A stretch of DNA of 64,000 nt. It comes from Tenacibaculum sp. AHE14PA (lineage in GTDB: Bacteria > Bacteroidota > Bacteroidia > Flavobacteriales > Flavobacteriaceae). Positions 19,253 through 26,194 of the stretch are shown here, piece after piece. Positions within the stretch are counted from its first letter, which is position 1. Each line of letters starts with the position of its first letter. The translations under genes were made by a program, and so were the position numbers. Below the pieces are notes generated by a model that did not search any database, had not been told where the DNA came from, and was given only the letters and a program-made list of their open reading frames with translations. Location: positions 1,673,501 through 1,737,500 of the forward strand of contig NZ_CP058983.1 in the NCBI RefSeq assembly GCF_019278465.1. Reading direction: 5' to 3'.

Positions 19253-19293
19253 TCGAGCGCAGTCGAGATCTAAAACCTCTCGACTGCGCTCGA
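19253..19293 (-). repeat. Palindromic repeat between trpD and trpC
   Basis: Perfect inverted repeat TCGAGCGCAGTCGAGA / TCTCGACTGCGCTCGA with a 9-nt centre. The same 16-mer arms occur at 22550-22611 and, decayed, at 20330-20382. Confidence 0.85.
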
Positions 19294-19300
19294 GTAGACA

Positions 19301-20290
19301 TTATATATTTACTAGTTTATTTAATGTTTGATATGCTTTTAATCCTAATAAAGAATCTTTTGCTTCTTCGTAAGCTTCTTGAAAACTCTTCTTGTCATCA
19401 ACAATTTTTAAGGCAAATGCTGCATTTGTTAACACCACACTATTTTGTGCCTCGGTACCGTTTCCTTCAATTATACTTTTGAATATTTTTGCGGCATCAG
19501 CAACAGATTCTCCTCCAAATATAGCTGATTGTTCTATCCTTTTCTGCCCTATATCTTCTGGATTAATTAATTGTTCTCCATTTTTGGTAAACAATTTAAA
19601 ACCGCTTGTTAAAGATATTTCATCATAACCATCTAAGGCGTGAACAATACCGTAATTTGTACCTTCTTCTTGCAAGATATAATTATACAAACGGGCAACT
19701 TCTAAATTAAAAGTTCCTAATAATTGATTTTTAGGTGAACTAGGATTTACTAAAGGCCCTAACATATTAAAAAACGTTTTTAATGCTAATGCTTTTCTAG
19801 TTGCGCTTACCGCTTTCATTGCTGGATGAAATTTTGGTGCGTGTAAAAAACAAATATTAGCTTGCTCTAATTGCGATTTTAAAACAGCTTCATCATTGGT
19901 AAATTCATATCCGAAACTCTCTAACATATCAGACGAACCTGATTGAGATGACACCGAATAATTACCATGTTTTGCCACTTTTTGTCCGGTACCAGCAACA
20001 ATAAAAGACGTTAAGGTAGAAATATTAAAAGTATCTTTTCCGTCGCCACCTGTACCAACAATATCAATGGTGTTATACTCAGAAAAATCTACTTTTATGG
20101 CTAATTCTATCAACGCATTTCTAAAACCCGAAAGCTCCTCAACCGAAATAGGGCGCATCATAAAAACGGTCATAAAAGAAGCCAAATGCGCTTCATTGAA
20201 TTTGCCCGAAGCAATATCAATCAAAACCTGCTTTGCTTGTAATTTTGTTAATCTTTTATGTTGATATAAATCGTTTAATATTTGTTTCAT
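19301..20290 (-). CDS. trpD: Anthranilate phosphoribosyltransferase
   Basis: 329 aa from ATG 20290. The longer frame to 20383 translates the intergenic repeat and was rejected. Signature 'VGTGGDGKDTFNIST', 'KHGNYSVSSQSGSSD' and 'HALDGYDEISLT' bind PRPP and anthranilate. Transfers phosphoribose to anthranilate. It stands alone and is not fused to trpG, as also expected from the separate trpG gene upstream. Confidence 0.97.
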   Translation of the reverse strand: MKQILNDLYQHKRLTKLQAKQVLIDIASGKFNEAHLASFMTVFMMRPISVEELSGFRNALIELAIKVDFSEYNTIDIVGTGGDGKDTFNISTLTSFIVAGTGQKVAKHGNYSVSSQSGSSDMLESFGYEFTNDEAVLKSQLEQANICFLHAPKFHPAMKAVSATRKALALKTFFNMLGPLVNPSSPKNQLLGTFNLEVARLYNYILQEEGTNYGIVHALDGYDEISLTSGFKLFTKNGEQLINPEDIGQKRIEQSAIFGGESVADAAKIFKSIIEGNGTEAQNSVVLTNAAFALKIVDDKKSFQEAYEEAKDSLLGLKAYQTLNKLVNI

Positions 20291-20324
20291 TATATGCTGA
20301 ATTAATTTTTCAGTATTTTTTTTG

Positions 20325-20382
20325 TCAGATCGAGCGGAGTCGAGATTTAAATAGTAACCTCTCGACTCCTCCCAAGGAGACA
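20325..20382 (-). repeat. Decayed palindromic repeat between trpG and trpD
   Basis: GATCGAGCGGAGTCGAGAT ... CTCTCGACTCCTCCCAAGGAGAC: a diverged copy of the TCGAGCGCAGTCGAGA element, with a weaker stem. Confidence 0.7.
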
Positions 20383-20384
20383 TT

Positions 20385-20963
20385 TTATTTTTTAATATTC
20401 TCTAAGAAATTTCTAACAATCTGCTCACCAACTTCTGTTAAGATTGACTCAGGATGAAATTGTACTGCCGACATATTAAATACACTGTGTTCAATTGCTT
20501 GAATTCCGCCATCTTCATCTACAGCTGTAATATTAATTTCTGATGGGAAGTTTTCATTTGAAGCAATCCAAGAATGATATCTTGCCGCTTGAAATTTTTG
20601 CGGAACTCCTTTAAAAATAACAGCCTCTTTATTCACAATTTCCATTTCTGTGGCAACGCCATGAAAAACTTCTCCCATGTTTTCTATACTTCCTCCAAAA
20701 ACTTCTGTAATTGCTTGTAAACCTAAGCAAACACCAAAAATAGGTTTTTTACCTGCGTATTGTTTTATAACCTCTTTTAAAATACCCGCTTCATCAGGAA
20801 TTCCAGGTCCTGGTGATAAAATAATGGCATCGTACCTATCTATTTCAGTTACAGAAATTTCGTCATTTCGATACACATCAGGTAAATTACCTGTAATATC
20901 TTCTATCATGTGCACCAAATTATAGGTAAACGAATCGTAATTATCTAGTATTAATATTTTCAT
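20385..20963 (-). CDS. trpG: Anthranilate synthase component II (glutamine amidotransferase)
   Basis: 192 aa class I amidotransferase. Oxyanion 'LSPGPGIP' (50-56), nucleophile Cys79 in 'GVCLGLQ', His170 and Glu172 in 'QFHPESI'. Supplies ammonia from glutamine to TrpE. As in many bacteria it could also serve PabB, but no pabB lies nearby. The 180-bp gap to trpE is filled by two different repeat elements. Confidence 0.97.
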   Translation of the reverse strand: MKILILDNYDSFTYNLVHMIEDITGNLPDVYRNDEISVTEIDRYDAIILSPGPGIPDEAGILKEVIKQYAGKKPIFGVCLGLQAITEVFGGSIENMGEVFHGVATEMEIVNKEAVIFKGVPQKFQAARYHSWIASNENFPSEINITAVDEDGGIQAIEHSVFNMSAVQFHPESILTEVGEQIVRNFLENIKK

Positions 20964-20972
20964 TTTTTTCTA

Positions 20973-21040
20973 GTTGTCATTGCCAAGCAAATTTATTCTT
21001 TTGCTGTGGCAATCTGTTTGTTTATTAATTAAGAGATTAC
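20973..21040 (-). repeat. REP-like element (TGTCATTGC class) between trpE and trpG
   Basis: TGTCATTGCCAAGCAAA followed by TTTGCTGTGGCAATCT and AGATTACTTCGTTG. Imperfect hairpin of the same class as 16495-16560. Confidence 0.6.
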
Positions 21041-21068
21041 TTCGTTGTAAAAACTTAAAATTTATTTT

Positions 21069-21147
21069 TGCGTTAAGGATTGAAACGGCATCCTTTTTAT
21101 TTTTTTCAATAAAAAGATATAGTGGAAAGCCTGTTAAAACGCCCTAA
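21069..21147 (-). repeat. Flavobacterial-type intergenic repeat abutting the trpE stop codon
   Basis: GCGTTAAGGATTGAAACGG ... GATATAGTGGAAAGCC ... ACGCCCTAA, an element I recognise from many flavobacterial genomes. Its terminal CCCTAA overlaps the trpE stop (TAG on the minus strand at 21146-21144), so the repeat appears to supply the stop codon. Confidence 0.7.
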
Positions 21148-22535
21148 ATATTTTCAGCTAAAGTCAACGCTTTTTTTAGTGCTGCTAATTTATTATTTAC
21201 TTCTTGTAATTCTTTTTCTTCGTCGGAATGAATTACGATTCCTGCACCAGCCTGATAATACAGTACGTTATTTTTACTAACGAAAGAGCGAATTGCGATG
21301 GCAAGATTTACCGAACCATCTAAACCGATGATTCCGACTGCCCCACCATAAAATCCGCGAGATTGATTTTCGTAAGTATCAATTAATTGCATCGCTTTGT
21401 ATTTTGGTGCTCCACTTAAAGTTCCGGCAGGAAAAGTATCTCCTACAATTTCTATCGGGTTTCCTGTAATACTCCCTTTTACGGTAGATACTAAATGAAT
21501 TACGTGGCTAAAATATTGCACTTCTTTAAACACCTCAACTTTTACATTGCCGGCATGTTTACTCAAATCATTTCTTGCCAAATCTACCAACATTACATGT
21601 TCTGCAGTTTCTTTTTTATCTTCGGATAATTGCTTACCTAGTTTTATGTCTTCTGCCATATCTCCGGTACGCCTAAAAGTTCCGGCAATTGGATTTATAA
21701 TGGCTTTTCCTTCATTTATTTTAATTTGAGCTTCTGGTGAAGATCCCATTAATTTAAAAGAACCATAATCGAAATAAAATAAATATGGCGACGGATTTAT
21801 AGAACGTAATGCTCGATACACATTAAATTCATCTCCTTTAAATTTTTGTTGAAACTGGCGTGATAATACCAACTGAAAAACATCGCCACGCTTACAGTGT
21901 GCTTTTGCTTTTACTACATATTCTTTAAAATCATCATTGGTACAATTTGAGGTTTCTTCTCCGCTAATTTCAAATTTTTGCGTATTAAAAGCCTGCGCTT
22001 CTATTATAGTTTCAATTTCTGAAATTCTCGACTCCGTTCCTTCTTCAATGTTTTCAATCAATGTCATTTCATCATTAAAATGATTGATTGCTATAATGAA
22101 TCGGTAAAAACTGTATTGCATTACAGGTATCTTAGACGGCGCATCTTTTACATTTAACTGTATGTTTTCGAAATATTGAACGCTATCATAGGTTGAATAT
22201 CCGTATAAACCGTTAAATGATTTTAGTGCTGGGGGGCAATCTAAAGCCATCGACTTTGAAAAACCATCAAACAAGCTGTAAAAGTTCTTATCTATTTTAC
22301 TTTCTGAAATTGTTTTTCCTTGTTTAGAAACAGTAAAATTATGATCCTCAACCTTCATTGTAACTACTGGTTCGATAGCTATAAAAGAAAAACTTTCTTC
22401 TTTACTATGGTAATCTGAACTCTCTAATAATAAAGTGTTAGCATATTTATCTCTAAAACGCAAATACAAACCTACAGGTGTTATTGTATCAGAAATTTTA
22501 CTTTTTGTTATTGTGTTAAATTTTATTTTTTCCAT
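21144..22535 (-). CDS. trpE: Anthranilate synthase component I
   Basis: 463 aa chorismate-binding enzyme. N-terminal 'LLLESSDYH' matches the LLES feedback motif, so Trp inhibition is expected. The catalytic domain includes 'GDVFQLVLSRQF', 'NPSPYLFYFDYGSF', 'GSSPEAQIK', 'PIAGTFRRTGDM', 'HVMLVDLARNDL' and 'DTFPAGTLSGAPK'. Makes anthranilate from chorismate with TrpG. It is the first structural gene after the attenuator. A hairpin repeat lies in its leader. Confidence 0.97.
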   Translation of the reverse strand: MEKIKFNTITKSKISDTITPVGLYLRFRDKYANTLLLESSDYHSKEESFSFIAIEPVVTMKVEDHNFTVSKQGKTISESKIDKNFYSLFDGFSKSMALDCPPALKSFNGLYGYSTYDSVQYFENIQLNVKDAPSKIPVMQYSFYRFIIAINHFNDEMTLIENIEEGTESRISEIETIIEAQAFNTQKFEISGEETSNCTNDDFKEYVVKAKAHCKRGDVFQLVLSRQFQQKFKGDEFNVYRALRSINPSPYLFYFDYGSFKLMGSSPEAQIKINEGKAIINPIAGTFRRTGDMAEDIKLGKQLSEDKKETAEHVMLVDLARNDLSKHAGNVKVEVFKEVQYFSHVIHLVSTVKGSITGNPIEIVGDTFPAGTLSGAPKYKAMQLIDTYENQSRGFYGGAVGIIGLDGSVNLAIAIRSFVSKNNVLYYQAGAGIVIHSDEEKELQEVNNKLAALKKALTLAENI

Positions 22536-22549
22536 ATTAACTTGTCAGG

Positions 22550-22611
22550 TCGAGCGCAGTCGAGACCAATTTAATCTCTTTTCTTGTCTATAACCTCTCG
22601 ACTGCGCTCGA
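22550..22611 (-). repeat. Palindromic repeat in the trpE 5' leader
   Basis: Perfect 16-bp arms TCGAGCGCAGTCGAGA (22550-22565) and TCTCGACTGCGCTCGA (22596-22611), 30-nt centre. Same arms as at 19253. It lies between the attenuator terminator and the trpE start. Confidence 0.85.
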
Positions 22612-22635
22612 GGAGACAATAATTTAATTGTTAAA

Positions 22636-22668
22636 AAACAAAAAAGGCTTATCGTGAGATAAGCCTTT
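22636..22668 (-). terminator. trp operon attenuator terminator
   Basis: On the minus strand, perfect 11-bp stem AAAGGCTTATC / GATAAGCCTTT with loop TCAC, followed by TTTGTTTTTT. It stands 100 nt before trpE and within the trp transcript, so it must be conditional. The 5' arm and loop (TATCTCAC, 22661-22654) can instead pair with GTGAGA at 22702-22697, just after the leader-peptide stop. Confidence 0.85.
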
Positions 22669-22702
22669 CCTTTATAGTATATACATATAGGTATCTTCTC
22701 AC

Positions 22703-22750
22703 TTAACTATTAAGAGAGTTCCACCACCATATGTTGTTTTGTTTCATCAT
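22703..22750 (-). CDS. trpL: trp operon leader peptide with three consecutive Trp codons
   Basis: Short frame reading M-M-K-Q-N-N-I-W-W-W-N-S-L-N-S-stop (ATG at 22750 or 22747, TAA at 22705-22703). The three TGG codons lie at 22729-22721. The leader sits between a consensus promoter and a terminator upstream of trpE. Ribosome stalling on the Trp codons would cover segment 1 (TCTCTTAA, 22717-22710), freeing segment 2 (TTAAGTGAGA, 22706-22697) to pair with segment 3 in the terminator arm, which is the classical attenuation logic. When Trp is plentiful the ribosome reaches the stop, covers segment 2 and lets the terminator form. Confidence 0.88.
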   Translation of the reverse strand: MMKQNNIWWWNSLNS

Positions 22751-22757
22751 TATACCA

Positions 22758-22787
22758 CAAATGTATGACAGATTTTTGATTCTGCAA
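22758..22787 (-). promoter_or_regulatory. trp operon promoter
   Basis: On the minus strand TTG (22787-22785), 19-nt spacer, TACATTTG (22765-22758): an exact Bacteroidetes -33/-7 match. The -7 box ends seven bases before the leader-peptide ATG. The -33 lies 2 bp beyond the stop codon of the upstream ASST-like gene. No TrpR-like operator is apparent. Confidence 0.8.
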
Positions 22788-22789
22788 AA

Positions 22790-24058
22790 TTATTTTTTTA
22801 ATTTTAAACTTTTGATTTCTGGAGAATCCCAAGTATATGGATAACCTCTCCAAAAAGAAACCTTACCTCCATTATACTTCCATGCAACTTCCTTCTCTGG
22901 AGTTATTTCCCAAAAACCATAATCTCCTTCGCAAATTAATGTGTTACCATTTTTCAATCTTGTTGCTCCAGAAATTTTACCATAAAATAACTCCGAATCA
23001 GTAAAGCTCCAAACCACATTTGGTTCATTACTTTCTTCGGTTTTTAATTCAAAAACTTCAGGCATTTTTAATTCATAAACAGTAGACTGACCTACATCAT
23101 TTCCATTCATATAAACCAAAACATTGCCTGCTCCTGGTATATTTTTTTCTAAAAAATTAGGAAAATGATTTCTAGAAAACATGCGTTCACCAAAAACACT
23201 GTTATAAGCTTTAGGATTACCAAAACGATACAACAAATCACCTCCTTTGCCATAATTACCTCCCAAACTCGTTTTTGCTTCAAGTAATGTTGTACTATGA
23301 TCGACAACCCATACTTCTCCATAATAATTAACACTAATATAAATTACGTCTTTTTCGGCATCATAATCTATTCCGTTAGCGTGCATAATATCACCATTAT
23401 CTATAGAATAATAGTTAATATTAATATTCTGAGGATTCTCACTTAACACACCATATGTCAATGTACTACTAGGCAATTTATCTTGTATTATATGATCAAA
23501 ACTATGCCATTCCCATACTATAGTGTTTGTATTTGGATTTACCTCAACCAACACCTCTGGAAATATATCTCCCTCTGTTTCAACGCCATTTAGTTTAGCT
23601 TCTGATTTCGTTATTCTTTCCCAAGCAAGAAAAATAATATTCCCGTTTGGTAACATTTCGACATCATGGTGTGCTAAATGATTTTCTGTTGCATATTTAT
23701 ATTCCCAATCAACACTTCCGTCAATATTTAGAACTCTAATGATTCCGCCGCCACCTCCAAATGAAAAAGCAGGATCATCAACCTTAAACATACCCAACAA
23801 CTTCCCATCAGACATAATTTCTAAATCATTACCTAATTTCAAATCGAAATCCCAAGTTTTAATTTTATTTCCTGCTTTGTCTAATAAATAAGATTTATCT
23901 GCTCCGTTTTCAACAGCCAACACTAAGCTATCGTCTATTAAACCTTCTTCATAAACTTCTATATTTGACGTTAAAAGAACATCTTCTTGTTGATCTTCTG
24001 ACTTACCACAACTATAAATTACACACAAAAAAAAACAACAACCCAATAACTTTTTCAT
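22790..24058 (-). CDS. Arylsulfotransferase (ASST)-like lipoprotein
   Basis: 422 aa. Lipoprotein signal with lipobox ending at 'VIYSCGK' (Cys17), so outer-membrane or periplasm attached. The rest fits an arylsulfotransferase-type beta-propeller: 'NHLAHHDVEMLPNGNIIFLAWER', 'EVNPNTNTIVWEWHSFDH', 'DIMHANGIDYDAEKDVIYIS', 'SRNHFPNF', 'ATRLKNGNTLICEGDYG'. ASST enzymes move sulfuryl groups between phenols, with catalytic His residues in the HHD and 'MHAN' segments. Bacteroidetes homologues may act on other substrates. Same strand as trp, but trp has its own promoter. Confidence 0.85.
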   Translation of the reverse strand: MKKLLGCCFFLCVIYSCGKSEDQQEDVLLTSNIEVYEEGLIDDSLVLAVENGADKSYLLDKAGNKIKTWDFDLKLGNDLEIMSDGKLLGMFKVDDPAFSFGGGGGIIRVLNIDGSVDWEYKYATENHLAHHDVEMLPNGNIIFLAWERITKSEAKLNGVETEGDIFPEVLVEVNPNTNTIVWEWHSFDHIIQDKLPSSTLTYGVLSENPQNININYYSIDNGDIMHANGIDYDAEKDVIYISVNYYGEVWVVDHSTTLLEAKTSLGGNYGKGGDLLYRFGNPKAYNSVFGERMFSRNHFPNFLEKNIPGAGNVLVYMNGNDVGQSTVYELKMPEVFELKTEESNEPNVVWSFTDSELFYGKISGATRLKNGNTLICEGDYGFWEITPEKEVAWKYNGGKVSFWRGYPYTWDSPEIKSLKLKK

Positions 24059-24399
24059 AAAACTTTTTTTTATTAATAGAACGTAAAGTTAATTAATTAT
24101 CAAACAACCACATCTAATTCAATTAAAATCTTATTTGCTTTATATATTTATAACCTATAAAAAACAACTACCAAAACACAATGAAATTGCAACCAAAAAA
24201 TTACTCTCAGTTGTTTTTATATCTAAAAAAAAACAAAGTAGTTAAAATTATTAATTAAAATTAAAAAAACAACACAAATAAATTACATATGTAATCATTT
24301 CAAACAAAACTATTTATAAAAAAAAACAAAATACCGTGATTTGCAATATAAATAAGAACTAAAAACCTCAATTTAACTGAGGAATAAAAATATAAAATT
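24059..24399. other. 341-bp divergent intergenic region
   Basis: Very AT-rich spacer between the ASST-like gene (minus) and asnB (plus). No frame, tRNA or strong terminator seen. A small inverted pair CCTCA / TGAGG at 24366-24382 sits 17 bases before the asnB ATG and could form a weak hairpin in its leader. No full TAnnTTTG match was found. Confidence 0.5.
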
Positions 24400-26064
24400 A
24401 TGTGTGGAATTGTATGTGCGTTTGATTTAAAAGAGTCTCCTGAGAGTTTAAGACCTCAGCTATTAGAAATGTCTAAAAAAATTAGACATCGTGGGCCAGA
24501 TTGGAGCGGAATTTATAGTGATGCTAAAGTTATCATGACACATGAGCGTTTGGCAATTGTTGACCCCGCTTCTGGACAACAACCGTTATTTAGTGCTGAT
24601 AAAAAGTTAATTTTAGCCGCAAACGGAGAAATCTATAACCACAGAGAATTAGCTAAAAACCTTACAGGTTCTTATGAGTTTCAAACAGCTTCTGATTGTG
24701 AAGTAATTTTAGCATTGTATAAAGAAAAAGGTGTTGATTTTATTGATGATTTAAACGGGATTTTCGGCTTCGCTTTGTACGATATGGAAAAAAATGAGTA
24801 TTTTATTGCTCGTGATCACATGGGGATTATTCCTTTATATGTTGGCTGGGATCAAAACGGAACTTTTTATGTTGCTTCTGAATTAAAAGCTTTAGAAGGT
24901 GTTTGTACTAAAATTGAATTATTTCCTCCAGGGCATTATATGTCGAGTAAAGACGGAAAATTTGTACAATGGTACAAAAGAGACTGGTCAGAGTACGAAG
25001 CTGTAAAAGAAAACGAAACTAGTATTGCAGAAGTTAAAGAAGCTTTAGAAGCTGCTGTACACAGACAATTAATGAGTGATGTGCCTTATGGTGTTTTACT
25101 TTCAGGCGGATTAGATTCTTCTGTAATATCAGCAATTGCTAAAAAGTATTCGCAAAAAAGAATAGAATCAGACGATAAATCGGAAGCTTGGTATCCTCAA
25201 TTACACTCTTTTTCTGTTGGATTAGAAGGCTCACCAGATTTAGCGGCAGCTCAAAAAGTTGCCGATCATATTGGTACGGTACACCATGAAATAAAGTTCA
25301 CTATTCAAGAAGGATTAGACGCTATTAAAGATGTAATTTATAACATCGAAACGTACGACATAACTACTATTCGATCTTCTACACCAATGTATTTAATGGC
25401 GAGAGTTATTAAATCGATGGGCGTTAAAATGGTATTATCTGGAGAAGGAGCCGATGAAATTTTTGGAGGCTATTTATATTTTCACAAAGCTCCAAATGCA
25501 CAAGAATTTCATGAAGAAACGGTTCGTAAATTAGATAAATTACACATGTACGATTGCTTACGAGCTAACAAAAGTTTAATGGCTTGGGGAATTGAAGGTC
25601 GTGTGCCGTTTTTAGATAAAGAATTTATAGATGTTGCTATGCGTATCAATCCGAAAGACAAAATGATTAACGGAGAACGTATGGAAAAATGGGTGATTAG
25701 AAAGGCATTTGAAGATATGTTGCCAGAAAGCGTTGCTTGGCGACAAAAAGAACAATTTTCTGACGGTGTAGGTTATGATTGGATTGATACTTTAAAGGAA
25801 GTAGTAGATAAAGAAGTTACAGATGAGCAACTGGCAAATGCTAAATTTAGGTTCCCGATACAAACGCCACAAAACAAAGAGGAGTTTTATTACAGAACTA
25901 TTTTCGAAGCCCATTTTCCTAGTGATACCGCTGCACTAAGTGTTCCGCAAGAGCCAAGTGTTGCTTGTAGCACAAAAATTGCATTAGAATGGGATGAGGC
26001 TTTTAAAAACATGAACGAACCATCGGGAAGAGCAATAATGAGTGTACATGACGACGCGTACTAA
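24400..26064 (+). CDS. asnB: Asparagine synthetase B (glutamine-hydrolysing)
   Basis: 554 aa. Mature enzyme starts at nucleophile Cys2 ('MCGIVCAFD'), with an N-terminal Ntn glutaminase domain ('RHRGPDWSG', 'ERLAIVDPASGQQPL', 'ANGEIYNH') and a C-terminal ATP pyrophosphatase domain with PP-loop 'LSGGLDSS' (about 236-243) and 'VLSGEGADEIFGGY'. Makes asparagine from aspartate, glutamine and ATP; cytosolic. Length matches the E. coli AsnB family (554 aa). Transcribed alone. Confidence 0.97.
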   Translation: MCGIVCAFDLKESPESLRPQLLEMSKKIRHRGPDWSGIYSDAKVIMTHERLAIVDPASGQQPLFSADKKLILAANGEIYNHRELAKNLTGSYEFQTASDCEVILALYKEKGVDFIDDLNGIFGFALYDMEKNEYFIARDHMGIIPLYVGWDQNGTFYVASELKALEGVCTKIELFPPGHYMSSKDGKFVQWYKRDWSEYEAVKENETSIAEVKEALEAAVHRQLMSDVPYGVLLSGGLDSSVISAIAKKYSQKRIESDDKSEAWYPQLHSFSVGLEGSPDLAAAQKVADHIGTVHHEIKFTIQEGLDAIKDVIYNIETYDITTIRSSTPMYLMARVIKSMGVKMVLSGEGADEIFGGYLYFHKAPNAQEFHEETVRKLDKLHMYDCLRANKSLMAWGIEGRVPFLDKEFIDVAMRINPKDKMINGERMEKWVIRKAFEDMLPESVAWRQKEQFSDGVGYDWIDTLKEVVDKEVTDEQLANAKFRFPIQTPQNKEEFYYRTIFEAHFPSDTAALSVPQEPSVACSTKIALEWDEAFKNMNEPSGRAIMSVHDDAY

Positions 26065-26119
26065 AATCAGTTTTTAAGTTGATAGTTAACAAACTATAAT
26101 ATTCTAATTCAAAAATTAA

Positions 26120-26163
26120 TTGATAATCTCATTAGCATTTATTACATTTATAGCGAACGTTCG
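26120..26163 (+). promoter_or_regulatory. Promoter of pyc with downstream palindrome
   Basis: TTG (26120-26122), 20-nt spacer, TACATTTA (26143-26150, one base off TAnnTTTG). The perfect 10-bp palindrome CGAACGTTCG (26154-26163) sits at the expected transcription start and is a candidate operator. Confidence 0.6.
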
Positions 26164-26194
26164 TTAACCGCTTTCTAAACACATCACAATAAGA

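Noticed and set aside
20291..20383. N-terminal extension of TrpD
   Set aside because: Translates the intergenic palindromic repeat; the family N-terminus begins at MKQILNDL.
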